A stretch of 64,000 bases of DNA from positions 55,587,014 to 55,651,013 of the forward strand of contig NC_052505.1 in NCBI RefSeq assembly GCF_014356525.2, given 5' to 3'. Shown piece after piece: positions 26,253 to 37,789 of the stretch. Position numbers and translations under genes: made by a program. Each line of letters starts with the position of its first letter. The first letter of the stretch is position 1. The DNA is from Nilaparvata lugens (taxonomy: Eukaryota > Arthropoda > Insecta > Hemiptera > Delphacidae). Below the pieces are notes generated by a model. That model was not told the DNA's origin and made no database searches. It worked only from the letters and a program-made list of their open reading frames with translations.

Positions 26253-26409
26253 ATACTACTTTTTTTCTAAGACTTCCATGAGAATTTCGTATTTTATTCA
26301 ACGAACAAATTCAGTCTTCGTCCATATTTAAATCAATTATACAACCATTATAATTTATTGAAATTTTCTACTATCAAAGTCTATTTGCGCTCTATAATCT
26401 AATGAAAAC

Positions 26410-27513
26410 TATTTTCATGCAGCTCATTTGAAACTAATCTTCGATTTTTGTTTCCGTAATTGTTCCTAGAATTTGAATCCTGGAACTGGCCTACACTTTT
26501 ACTTATATTTGTTACAACGGTACTGAGATGGTCTAATTTTCTTTCTAATGTTTCTACACTGATTCTTTGAACAGGCTGATCGACTTTGATTTCACTGTTA
26601 ATACCTAATCTCTTATCTATCAGGATGCGGGATCATATTTTTTCAAATTATTTTCCAACTCTTCAATTGTAGCATTATCCATGAATGCTACGTGCTGAAG
26701 TGCACCTAAATCTAAACCTCTCAACACGTATCCTACGACTCGTTTCATTGACATTTCTGGCTCAAGTTTATGACATAGCTTCATTATATCAGCTGAATAT
26801 TCAATGTATGACTCTGTCTGTACTTTAGTTCTATTCTCCAACTTTTGCCTTGTGGTCTCTTCGTGAATAGAGTCCGCTAGTTTAATTTTAAGGTGATCCA
26901 CTGCATCATCGAAAATCAAGTTGGGATACTTTTCCGCAAAATTATCGAAAATAGTCAATGCTGTTCTTTTTAGGTACAAGGGCAAATACAAGATTTTGTC
27001 TTCCTCGTCCCATTCATTTATTTTGGCTGCTCTAGTGAATATTTTCAACCATTCGTTGAAGTCTTCACCCTTTGAGCCACCATATATTTCAGGTTTCGCA
27101 AATGGTCTGCTATCATTCCTAGCCATTTTATTTTCAGTTTTAATATCTGTTGGCCTATCTGGAGTAACTGTATCGTAGTAAACTTCTTCTTGTTTTCTAT
27201 TAACAATTCTCTCGTAATCCCCTAGCATAGGAAACAGTTCACGATTCTGTTTTGACAGGTTCCCTGTTTTGAGCAACTGACTCAGAGCTTCTTTAGCCCC
27301 TGAATCGTGCTTCGTGTAAACGCTAACCTTTTTTGCCAGATTTACTGCATATCTCAAATATTCTATGTTGACATTTTGAGGGATATGAATTCCTAATTTA
27401 TGACAAAGCTCCAACAATACGGATTTATCTAAATTTTTCTCATGCAATGATATGGGTGAATTTAGTAGATAACTTTCGAAATTATTAGTTGAAGAAGTAT
27501 TAGAATCGTTCAA
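26410..27513 (-). pseudogene. Ty3 gag polyprotein
   Basis: ATG at 27513; 297 codons are open to 26620, then a +1 frame change continues to about 26410. The retrotransposon gag capsid core is clear: KPEIYGGSKGEDFNEWLKIF, LPLYLKRTALTIFDNF and ESYIEYSADIMKLCHKL. An acidic/charged N-terminal extension of about 150 residues precedes it. The C-terminal part is Asn/Arg-rich (GQFQDSNSRNNYGNKNRR) with no CCHC knuckle seen. Confidence 0.85.
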
Positions 27514-27688
27514 TTCTATTGTAAAATGTCAGTTCTATTATTGTAAAATAATATCATGACCCTAAGAACTCTACGAATGGGGAACATAATACACCTAAAA
27601 TGAATTGAATAAGCAACCTGCAATAGATAATTATATTAAATATTCTAGAAGGCGAATCTTGTACAGTAAAAGCTATTTCTCATGAGTA

Positions 27689-27703
27689 CGGCGCCCAACA
27701 CCA
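27689..27703 (-). other. Primer-binding site of the Ty3 element
   Basis: Minus-strand TGGTGTTGGGCGCCG directly follows the LTR end at 27704. TGG plus a GC-rich run is complementary to a tRNA 3' CCA end; the tRNA was not identified. Confidence 0.65.
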
Positions 27704-28326
27704 TGTAATGGGGTAATTAAATGATATGGTAATATATTGTAATGGGGTAATTATTATTGGTAATTGGGGTTATATTATAGGGTTGTGAGAACAACCCTAG
27801 ACATTATGGTAACAATTTATAATGGGGGAATCGCTTGGCTTGCGAGAGATTGAATTGATCTAACTCTATAACTTATAAGAAAGGAACTATATTTTGAAAG
27901 ATTAAACTGGAACAGATTATATTTTGGAGAACTAAGTAATCGATTCAATCAAATTGTAACTCAAAATGAAACTGGAAACTTAAATGAAATAATATGAAGA
28001 AAACTTTTTAAACAAACAAGAGAATAATTACAGGATTTGCCTTCAATAAAAAAGATAAATAATATAATTATAATAATGAAATTGATAATATTTTCAACTC
28101 ACTGAACCAGGAAAATGGTGTTTCGGAACAGAGGGGTAGAGCCGGGCCTGATTATCTGCTGTAGATAGTTCCAGGTTCCGTCCTCGTAACCGACTGCGAA
28201 GAGGCATACATTTTTCAGTCCAATTTTACTTGTTATGAATTTTCACCGTCGTCGACACTTTTAATTTTCAAACAATGGATGCTCTCGGATTGTGAAAATC
28301 CATGTCAAATAATCGGCTACATTACA
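27704..28326 (-). mobile_element. 5' LTR of the Ty3 element, about 623 bp
   Basis: On the plus strand it runs TGTAATGGGG...GGCTACATTACA, so both ends carry the short inverted TGTAATG/CATTACA. It sits directly outside the PBS. The partner LTR is absent, so the right boundary is inferred from the termini only. The repeated GTAATGGGGTAATTA at 27704-27755 is internal. Confidence 0.6.
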
Positions 28327-28589
28327 CTAAGGTATTACCTTATATACCTTACCTTCCTGGAAACCCTATTTTCTGAACTTGCAATTCCAAACTGCTCATC
28401 GACAATTTGCAGCTCCAGACTGTAAATCACTAAGAAAACCCATAACTGAAAAATATATTTCTTTCAAATATTATCACCATTAGCCTACAATGGTTTTGTT
28501 TCAATTCTTGAATTTATTTATTATATCATTTGCAAATGCAATTAACGTGAAAATTGAATAATAGAATTAATAGATTGTTTCTTCTGCAG
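28327..28589 (+). other. Intron/intergenic sequence before host exon a
   Basis: No coding signal until the polypyrimidine-rich 3' splice site TTTCTTCTGCAG ending at 28589. Confidence 0.4.
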
Positions 28590-28767
28590 GTGTAGCGTTG
28601 ATAGTGGAGTCGATTACTTGGAAGTCTACAGACCCAAATTTCGATTGAAAGCGAAGACTGAGAATAAGATCTCCAAGACCTATAGCCTGGAAACACCAGA
28701 TATGTATACAAAACAGCAGTTTGTTCATTATTTGAAAGGGGAGATCTCAATGTGTCATGATAATCAA
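28590..28767 (+). CDS. Internal exon of an unidentified host gene (exon a)
   Basis: Bounded by TTTCTTCTGCAG| and CAA|GTGAGT, good insect splice sites. In the frame starting at the second base it encodes 59 residues without stops, including VDYLEVYRPKFRL, YSLETPDMYTKQ and FVHYLKGEISM. The exon is phase 2 at its start and phase 0 at its end, which fits exon b. I do not recognise the family; no transposon motif is present. The composition is less AT-biased than its surroundings. Partial gene: earlier exons are not seen in the window. Confidence 0.6.
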
Positions 28768-30422
28768 GTGAGTCAATGAGCAAAGAAATTAATCTTAATT
28801 CTTTATTGAATCATACATTAAGTACATCATCAAAATGATAGGGAGGGAAAAAATAAGGTCACCTTATGATATTCCTCGTCCAAATTTACATAAGATTACA
28901 CATAGTCCGAAGAAGGTTGAGTCTTTTTCACTTCACAAAATTTTCAGTCCTTAATTATTTCCACAATGTGAATTTTCAAATCTAGATGCTTCGAAACCAA
29001 ACATAGAAGAAATATATATCACATTATTTTCACTAAAATAGGAAATATTCACATATTGAGGGAATAATTTTGCAGAACCAAAAAACAAACAAAAAAAACA
29101 ATTACCAATCAGAATTTGATTTCAGGATAACAATAGAGCAATTTTATAAAATAGAAGTAAAGCTGAGGTCTACAGTTGAGACTCGATCAGCTTTTGTCTG
29201 TTTGTTTTTTAGTAGGCCTACCGCAGCCACAGTCGCAATTATTGTCCGATCTGGATGAAATTTGGTATACATGTACTTTGAAAGAAGGCGCAGAAACATA
29301 TGTGTAATGATTTTTGATAACACCTCCGGTTTTTTTGTAATTTTAAAAACCACAAACCAACCGCCATCCAGAAAATTACTTCCTATGATCCTCCTTCAAG
29401 GTAGGCGCACACAGATCGTCATCGGATGATTAGATTTGATACATTGTTTTCAATAAGAGAGCGCATACCTATCCGCATCGTATAGGTATATGCACTCCAA
29501 TTAAAAACAATGCATCAAATCTAGTCATCCGATCCGTCCGATGCGTGCCCCTCCGTCCGAAGACGATCTGTGTCCGCCAACCTTTAAGGTAGATGCACAC
29601 AGATCGTCATCGGACGGACGGCACGCATCGGACGGATCGGATTATCATATTTGATGAATCGTTTTCAATTGGAGTGTGCATACCTATCCGCATCCGTATA
29701 GGTATGCGCACTCCAATTGAAAACAATGCATCAAATCTAATCATCTGATCTGTCCGATGCATGCCGTCGGTCCGATGACAATATGTGTGCGCCTACCTTT
29801 ATACGCCAATATTACTGTAAAAATATTGGACTATACTAATTTATTTATCATAAATCAGGGGCCTGTTTCATAAAAGTTACAAGTCCTGTGATACAGGAGA
29901 ATCACCATTCCCATTACATGCTCAATATAGCCGATAAAATCAGCTGTTCCTGTATTACAGGACTTCTAAATTTTCATGAAACTAGCCCCAGCTGTCCAGT
30001 GGATAATTAATTGCATGCTATGAGCCATGGGATTGATAACTCGAAGTAGCATAGTAGTTCTTCTTGACTTTTCTGTGCTTTCACCTCGGTAAGCTTTTGA
30101 TGATAGTCATTGTATGCAACAAATCATTAGCATTGTCGATACAACAATCCAAACAGTCATTAGTTGTTTACACGCCGATATCTCGCCGACACGACAGGAC
30201 AGAACAGAATTCACTCTGATAGACAGTATTAGAGAAGGCTGTAGTTTAGCACTGCGGGAAGGTCTACTATTCACAGAACCACTAGTTACAGTGCAATAGG
30301 CTGTGATGAATTCACATGTTTGCTTTGTCCTGCAATCATCTGTTTAACGGCTTGATTCGATGCATGGAAAGCAGCTGAGATTGAGTGTATGACAAGTAAC
30401 TTCTTTGTTGATTCTGTTGCAG
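28768..30422 (+). other. Putative intron a-b with tandem palindromic MITEs
   Basis: Starts GTGAGT and ends TTCTGTTGCAG. It holds the MITE pair at 29398-29801 and otherwise AT-rich sequence without recognised genes. Confidence 0.5.
29398..29801. mobile_element. Two adjacent palindromic MITEs (GGTAGGCGCACACAGATCG family)
   Basis: Each unit is near-palindromic: AAGGTAGGCGCACACAGATC ... CCGTATAGGTATGCGCACTCC ... GTGTGCGCCTACCTTT. The first spans about 29398-29585 and the second 29585-29801. They share the interior CAATTGAAAACAATGCATC. No coding capacity. Confidence 0.75.
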
Positions 30423-30603
30423 AATAAAAAAGTTTTTTATAGAGTATACAACGAAATGAGTGTACTAGTGCCGGTTCATGCCATTGAATTCTATGATGGA
30501 GTTTTCGTCTTCCCTGAACTCATCAATGGGATGAAATCGAAGACGGTTAGGGTGATTGAAATCAAGTACCTGAGTTTGAGAAACATGAGAGTCGTCAAGT
30601 ATG
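30423..30603 (+). CDS. Internal exon of the same host gene (exon b)
   Basis: Preceded by TTGATTCTGTTGCAG and followed by G|GTAAGT. It encodes 60 residues plus one base, in phase with exon a: NKKVFYRVYNEMSV, VHAIEFYDGVFVFPELI, IEIKYLSLRNMRVV. Alternating hydrophobic beta-like segments suggest a folded extracellular or beta-sandwich domain, but no family is recognised. The open frame that runs past 30603 is intron read-through. Confidence 0.6.
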
Positions 30604-31215
30604 GTAAGTCTCAGTCCTGCAGTAAGGTCCACGTTATAATAGCAGTACTGTATTCGATTTACATTGTGTTGCTATCCTTGTTTTCAATTCGATCCTTTTC
30701 GCCGTTATAAGATCGTAATTCAACAGTGTTAAAGATATGAATCTAAACTGGTGATCCCCTGGGTTAAAGAGCTCGCTCATGAACTGTTGTATTGATCTCT
30801 GAAATCCCAAACTTGTAATTATATAGAGAATTGGTGAGAATTATTATGGAAACGGCTAAAATTTCTTTTACAAGTATGATATGACAGTAGGCTCCATGGG
30901 GATATTCTTCCAATTGAAAGAAACTGCTTTATGTAGCTACAAAACTTTTGTCTGTCAGCTGGGATTCTCCATATAGACCCAAATTCATTTCAAATCTAGT
31001 TCCATCTTGAACCCGACATTACTTTCTTTTTTCAAATAAGGACGTCGTCATGTGATAGATTATTTCGATACAGAATTTCAAAAGAAAATTAATGGCGAGA
31101 CCCGCACATCGCTATTTCAAACCGTTTCAATGATTTCAAAATTTAAAAATAGTAATAAATTATACAAAAATGAATTGAGTGAGTATCCACATTGAATAAT
31201 CAGTTGTTAGTTACT
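30604..31215 (+). other. Start of putative intron b-c, no gene seen
   Basis: AT-rich sequence after the GTAAGT donor, with nothing recognised before the inverted arm at 31216. Confidence 0.45.
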
Positions 31216-31345
31216 GATAAGCTGCGTTTACACCGGAGTTAATAACACGAGTTATTAACTTGACTGAATCGTCAAAAATTTCTCTTGACAAAAGTTGATA
31301 ACTAATGTTTCTAACAGAAAATTCCTTGTTATTAACAAGATCTTG
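31216..31345 (+). repeat. Left arm of a 4.8-kb-spaced inverted repeat (AGCTGCGTTTACACCGG ends)
   Basis: Runs from AGCTGCGTTTACACCGGAG to CCTTGTTATTAACAAG. It pairs in inverted orientation with 35905-36043 over about 130 bp with small gaps. The outer end is shared with the compact MITEs at 15248 and 42301. Confidence 0.75.
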
Positions 31346-31459
31346 TTATCAATATAATTGACTTCCATATGATTTGATTTAACAAGACTATTCATATGAG
31401 AATAAGAATAAGAATGTTTATTTCGCCAAAATTACATAGTTACAAAACATGAATGATAC

Positions 31460-33940
31460 TGTCACGTGGTATTTTAGCACCACAAAATATTTTTGAAATG
31501 AACTATTGAACCTCAATAGAATTATAAAATGGAAAAGAAAGTTAACCTAGTCAAAGAACCACTCAAATAAAATCGAATGTTGTTAGCAATAAAGAATAAT
31601 CGTATTATCTAAAATGATAAGAAAAAACATGTATAACTGTGATTCAACAACTAATGAGGATCCATTGGCAGATTTAAAAATTATAAAGCGGCTCATTTAT
31701 TATTGGCAGATCATAAAAAATAACAGTTTGCATGTACATTGAGGTTAGAATTATTTGTTTACACTTTTAAATGAATCAATCAATCTAGAATGAATTGATA
31801 GTTATTTGAATCAATACCTAGCGAATCAGCTGATTTTTTGATCAACCAGTATAGGTTGAATTATAAAGTTTACTCACAGAAGATGTATTATGTATACTAA
31901 GGAAAGTTCATGTAAATAAATAGGGACAACTATTATTGCTGTATAAATATTTATTACAATCTAATAAAGCACGAAAATCAAGAGTATACAAAACTCGTAT
32001 AAAATACTAAATATATATATTACATGTTAACATCGTATATCACGATTTATTTATCAGAATAGTTTAAGACAATCACTCCGTATATTTATATAAATATTTT
32101 TTTTTTATTTTTTCTATTATGAAGTTGAAAAAGCCCTGATTCTGAAGCAACCAATTGTATTGAGTTTGCTAAATTAAATGCCAATCAAAAAGAAGCTTAC
32201 AAATCGTTCAAGGAAGAGATAAAATTTTTCTGAAAACCACTTTCTTCGGGCTTGTGATCTCGTTCTGAGAGGATGCACATGGAGTTTAGGGTTCTTTCTT
32301 CCTTCAAATTTTAAAATTATTAAGCCTATCCCTCTTTCAAATGTGAACTATTTGTAATTAATGTTTAATTATCTGTGAACTCAGTGTTGTTGAAGAGTTC
32401 TTAATTGTAATCAATTCCCATAAATACATTTTAATATGGAAAGAAATCTATAAGAAATCTGGACCACACGCGAGCCCAGCCGAGACGAAAAGGACCTGCA
32501 CAATTAATTATTAGAAATAATTAATTTATTCTACAAGACCTCCAAGAACATCATTAATGTGAGTGTTTTTTCAAACGAACTCATTTTAGGAAAGGCCTCT
32601 TTTCTATTAGAGTTGGGGAATTAATCAAAGTGCCATATAAATGAATTCGAATCAAGGAAATTTTGCAACGTGTTGAGTGCTATCATATAGTTCATAAGAA
32701 CGTTTAATGAATTTATTTGATATATGTAGGAAGCTTACTTCCATGCACGGCACGAACTCATATAAAACCCTGAGATCTTATGTTTTGAATATTAATTTGA
32801 TAATTATTATTTTTGCTAATTGATCAAAGTTTGTCCCATTAACTCTATAAACCGAACAGGTTTTGAATTGTAGAATTCTGAATTGACTGGAAGTACAAGT
32901 ATCAGTATTAAGTATAATATATTTATAAATCTTTAAAGCTCACTATTGTGAATGCTAGTAAACCTTGTGATAATTATTCAAATATTAGAAAAGAATTTAT
33001 TTAAAGAAAATTATAGATATGAGAATTTTTTATATATATTTGTAACATTAAATTGATTGAACTGTGATATCCATCATTTGTAATAAATGATTGGTGACCT
33101 GTTTGTAAGAGTAATAAAAGGGGGCGATCCACCAGTTCCCATACGGGAACACTGTAATATTGTTGTTGCGTAGCATTTGATGGTAGAGCTAAAGCAGTTG
33201 GGGTTTTTTTTTATATTATCAACTAGATGTTCTTTGGAATTTGAAAGGAAAACATTTATATTAGGAGTCAGATTTATTTTATTGAAATGAAGAGATTAAT
33301 GTGAGATTTAAATGTGAATTTTAACATATTTTGGTTGTATAAAATTAGTTATGCTACAACTATTCTAATACAGAACAATTAAGGAAGGTTATGAAATTTT
33401 GAGCATTTAATCAATTTTAAAAATTCAAAATAAACTTTTTTGCCAATGATTTTTCAAAACGTTAGACAGAATTGTGTTGGACAGATTATTTTGTTTCTTA
33501 TTTAAACAAGTTATATGAAAGTTTTAAAAACATGATTCAAGGCATAATTAATTTGGAATTTCTAAAAATCAAAAAACAATATGGAAGAATAAATTGAAAT
33601 GTGGAACGATACCGTTATACTGTTGATGTCCATCCTAACTTGCCATGGTCTGAATGGAGAACCAGGGGATGTCCATCCACGGGTCAGCTCGGTCTGTCTC
33701 AGGAGGTAGGCGATGAAAAAGTGTGTGAAATTTTACAGAAAGGAAAGTGAAAACCTTCTTCCACTAGCTGGCTGGAGGGGAGACTAGAATGCTAGCCCCA
33801 CTTCTACCTCTCCTCAGCGTTTTTAGTCTGTCAGCCAAACTGTCTGATCAGCTTTTAGTTTTTGAAGTTGGAAAAAATTATTTCTCTCTTAAAGAAGGAA
33901 CTGATGTTTGGGGGTATGTCAAACCTTGTGGTTCATGACA
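31460..33940 (-). mobile_element. 2.5-kb 3' LTR of an env-bearing LTR retroelement
   Basis: On the minus strand it begins TGTCATGAACC directly after a polypurine tract and ends ACCACGTGACA at 31460. TG...CA termini and the adjacent PPT define it as a 3' LTR. The CGTGACA end is shared with LTR family 1. Its interior contains no recognised ORF. Confidence 0.65.
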
Positions 33941-33957
33941 TCTCCCCCTCCTCCACT
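33941..33957 (-). other. Polypurine tract of the env-bearing LTR element
   Basis: Minus-strand AGTGGAGGAGGGGGAGA immediately precedes the LTR start TGTCATG, in the correct position for plus-strand priming. Confidence 0.75.
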
Positions 33958-35305
33958 GTGACAGCCGACCCCGGCTGTTTATTCTTGACTCAATGGGCTT
34001 GCTACAAAATGTTTTTACTTTAAAAAATCATTATCAAACTCTTTGAGGTTCCCTTCAGGAACTGTGGCAAAGACAATAATTATTATCAAGTATAGTTTGA
34101 AATTATTTCCTAAAATAATATACAGTATATATATTAGAAATATCTTCAACCACATATGTTAACCTTATACAGTATAATCAAAAAAAGGATAAAATTATAC
34201 AGTATAATTCATTTTATAATATATTAATTGACTAAAAAACAAATTTCCATTGATCCCTAAGTCTAATAGCTCTAATAAGTGACACATAGTCAAGAATCAT
34301 ACAATAATATTTTTAAGTATCTCCTATTAATCCAAGAAAATTGTCTAGTAATCCTAAAACTCTAACCTTTCTTTAAGTTCCCCTAATAGGTCTATCTACT
34401 CAATTCCCCTATTAAATCATTTTATCCATCTACCCTCATTAAAACTGTAACATAAAGTCACTTATTTTTAATGAATGACGTTGTATGCAACCATCGACAT
34501 TTTCAGTAATAAAAGATAATTATTAAATATTCAGAGTAGAACTTCCTAAAATATATAACATTGATACCAATTGAGTAAACTTATTGTACATTTCCCATAA
34601 CCTAATAGTTCTTGTAATAATAATGACTACATGATAAAGAGAATTTAATTCCCATTTTCAATAGGTGAAAAGGTCTTATTTATTTTAATTAGAAATTATT
34701 CATTGTAATATTCATCTTGGTAGTCAAAAAGATTACATCTAATCTTTGATTATTTACAATAATAGAATTGAAAAATGATTCTATACTAATAAATTCCAAG
34801 AATTCATGATTAATGCAGTGTTGATAATATACTAATAAGTTTCATTAATTATTAAAATTCAATAATAATACTTTTTTTTAATTATAATATAGTAATCAAT
34901 AATATCGATTGATAATAATTCAACTATATTAATAATGAAAATTCAATCATATTTTACACGAAATATTTATCTTTAATTACAATCTTCCTTCCAGATAATT
35001 ATTGAGTAAACACATTTTATGATAAAAAATGAAAAATATATGTCAGTGAATGATATTTGATCAATTATGTATAGAATAATATTCGATAATACAACTTTAA
35101 ATTAAACTTCATTACATATATAATAATAGTTCCTAGAAGAATAGTCTAACATAGATATAAGTACACATTTATAGTACAAATAATTATGTAATAAATCAAT
35201 CAAATGAGACAAATATCCTTAACAATTTTTATTAAAAAATGAAAAAAGTGATTTTATTTTAATTAATCAATCTTGTGGTGTTGATTGTGAAAACTATACA
35301 TAATT
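33958..35305 (-). other. AT-rich non-coding stretch between env stop and polypurine tract
   Basis: About 1.35 kb, mostly A and T with many TAATAATTA-type runs and no open frame with recognisable content. Confidence 0.6.
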
Positions 35306-35908
35306 TCAATCCTTCAACTCCACCATTTGAATGGCGGGCTTCTGTTGAGATTTTTGGATAATCAGTAGCATGTGAATCTTCAGTAACAAGTATAATAATG
35401 CTAAAGTGATTATCCCTAACCAAGCATAAATAAAATAGAATGCCATGGAAGTGGAATTAAAAATATCATGCCAACTGTTTGGTAGTGTTACTTTTTCGAA
35501 TAAATCTGGAGCTATATTATTATGAATAAACAGAGTTGGTACAGTAACATTCCAGTCATCTTTTAAAATATCTGAGAAATTATCAAAATGCGGATTGTTA
35601 TGGGGCTGGAAGGAATCTATTTTTAGTGATTTAATATTTAGCCAGTGAAGAGGTAAAAAATGTTGGATTTTGGGAATGATTGGTGCACGGGAGTCACAAG
35701 GAAAGGTTGTTCTAATTAATGTCTTATTTTTGTACTGTGTAGCTCACAGCTGCACGGGATAGATATATGTAGAGTTCCTGGAAGATTTGTAGATAATATG
35801 TGATCTTCCCCTTCTTCACATTTGATTGTGGTTCCTGGCTGGTTGTTTGTTACATAGAACTCCGTCGGCGATACTTCTATAATCTCACTAATATCTGTGC
35901 TGCTTGTT
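35306..35908 (-). pseudogene. Retroelement envelope glycoprotein, C-terminal part
   Basis: The minus frame reads a Cys-rich ectodomain piece (IKCEEGEDH, IPCSCELH). After one frameshift near 35735 it continues to a membrane segment (AFYFIYAWLGIITLALLYLL) and a short cytoplasmic tail ending at 35306. The Cys pattern and single TM near the end resemble errantivirus/insect retroelement Env proteins. The N-terminal signal, fusion peptide and furin region are absent because the sequence is cut by the inverted arm at about 35905. The apparent start codon is not a real ATG. Which Env class it belongs to was not determined. Confidence 0.6.
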
Positions 35909-36043
35909 AATAACAAGGAATTTTCTGTTGAAAACACGAGTTATCAACTTTTTTCAAGATATTTTTTTTGTCGATTCAGTCAAGTAGACAACTTTTTATT
36001 AATAACTCATGTTATCAACTCCGGTGAAAACGCAGCTATTGTC
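35905..36043 (-). repeat. Right arm of the inverted repeat
   Basis: Minus-strand AGCTGCGTTTTCACCGGAGTT to CCTTGTTATTAACAAG, matching 31216-31345. Homology between the arms stops at the same AACAAG. Confidence 0.75.
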
Positions 36044-37113
36044 TACTCACAAATTCAACAGTTTGAAAAGAAAAAAAATTGTCACAGCAAATTTGTCAAC
36101 GTCATAGCAACTGCTATCACAAGTTTTAATGCGTATGTTACAGACAGACAATAGACAGGCAGACAGACGTGAACAGAAGCGAGTTAATATAGAACTTATA
36201 AATCAATTATCAAAAACACAATATAAAAAGCATACAGTACCTTTCTATTCAAAATATTCCGAACAACACAGTTGAGTGGATAAAAGGGTACACAGAGTTG
36301 AGTAAATAAAAACACCAACTTATGTTTTTATATATTGTTTTCAATACAACTTAGTTGTTTGAAATGGATAGAAGGGTACTTTATGTTCTATTTTTTTTAA
36401 ATGTAGTCCATACAAGTGAAATGATCTTATAAAATGTAATATGATGTGTATCATCCAGCTGGAATCATGTGTCGGCGCATGAAGGATAATCTGTGTGATA
36501 ACTGCTAAGTATCATCAGCTTTCTGAGATGAATGAGAAAATTGATGAATGGAGGAAGATCTACTATATTATTCTCCACTGCCGTCATTACTTGGACCTCA
36601 TTCTTTTGTTTTTCTATTCCAATTATTCATTCACGATACAAATGACACCGATGTAATAACATTGATGGATAAAATAATAAGGTAGTCCTTGAGCTGTTTG
36701 GTCTGCCGTGACCGGTCGTGTTTCGTTTGTGCTCCGTGAATATCTAATGTTTTCAAGGAGTTTTCTGAAGTTGTTTGAAAGACTTTAGAGGATTGAAACC
36801 AATATCATACAATATCATCATACCTTAACTAAACTTATCAACAAAATTTGAAAATCTGCTGTTCATCTGTTCTCCAAAAAGGCTGACCCCACCCCCTAAA
36901 ATCTGATCTGATTAGCCCCACCCGACATAATCCTGGCAACGTGCCTGGTATCAAGATTTGCTTGTAGATTAGTATCTAGTTGTAGGTTGGAAGAGCAGGA
37001 TCTCGGCCTAACAAGCAGTAGATTTTGCCATACCTAATTTTCAGTTCTCCACGTTATGTTTAACATTAGTATGTTCAATTTCCTGCTTGATTCAATGAAT
37101 TGAATTTTTTCAG
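36044..37113 (+). other. Remainder of putative intron b-c, nothing recognised
   Basis: Contains a short (CAGA)n patch near 36143-36170. It ends with the 3' splice site GAATTTTTTCAG. Confidence 0.45.
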
Positions 37114-37162
37114 AGGGAAAAGTGGATTCGAGAGATTCGAAACCAATCACTATGTTGAAAGT
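37114..37162 (+). CDS. Small internal exon of the host gene (exon c, tentative)
   Basis: 49 bp between TTGAATTTTTTCAG| and |GTAAGTAT. With the one base carried from exon b the frame is open (reading ...GKVDSRDSKPITMLK). It is too short to identify. Downstream exons were not found before the transposon-rich region, so the rest lies outside the window or is not recognisable. Confidence 0.4.
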
Positions 37163-37459
37163 GTAAGTATATTATATTTATTGAAATATTTCATTCATTT
37201 ATTCATTCCATCATTCAGAGTTATCAACTATAAAGAAACCTACCACAGGAAGAGAAAAAGTATACTTATAAGATGTTTTTATTCTATGACCATAGGCTAA
37301 AGCGGTAAAGCCCAGAACAGTTATAATTCTTCAGTTATAATTCCAAGTTACACAACAGTAACCATTAAAAACAATATTCATTTAATAATTTTATTTGGCT
37401 TGTATATTCAATGTCTTTTTTCTCCTCCTCCCCCTCCTCATCTGACTACAGGTCGGATG

Positions 37460-37789
37460 AAAAATATTCAGACACCAATTATAGAAAGAAGACATTTCCC
37501 CCTATATTACGAGAGGAGCAGTAGAGTCTAGCCATGAAGCATCTCCTAATAATTATTCGAAAAGATCTGCAGGAGAGTACCAAGCTTTCCTCGAAGCTAG
37601 TAGAATAGCAAGTAGAACAATGAGACAAGGAAAAATAAAATATGTTAAAAAGCAATTGGACTCCATTGAATACTATTTCAAAAACTATAACACTCACGGA
37701 TTTTTGAAAGCTTTTTCTGAACAAATCGAGGGTTAATCACCTGAAAAATTTCGTCTTCCAGACAGAGATGAAAATTTTGCTCTGAATTA
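37460..37789 (+). pseudogene. LINE linker-region fragment, left half
   Basis: Frames read QTPIIERRHFP, then YQAFLEASRIASRTMRQGK and YYFKNYNTHGFLKAF, matching the region between endonuclease and RT in RTE/Jockey-type LINEs. The fragment is interrupted at 37789 by a solo LTR and continues at 40125. Confidence 0.65.

Larger units (their letters stand above)
20425..28326 (-). mobile_element. Ty3/Gypsy retrotransposon, 3'-truncated, carrying two nested insertions
   Basis: On the minus strand the order is LTR (28326-27704), PBS, gag, linker/protease region, RT, RNase H, integrase. It is cut off in the integrase core near 20425 with no 3' LTR. A pogo/Tigger-like transposon (24540-26252) and a LINE (about 22645-24277) sit in the gag-pol interval. 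Gag, RT and IN all carry stops or frameshifts, so it is inactive. Confidence 0.85.

Noticed and set aside
30604..30710. Continuation of the exon b ORF to its stop
   Set aside because: A strong GTAAGT donor at 30604 and loss of protein-like composition indicate intron read-through.
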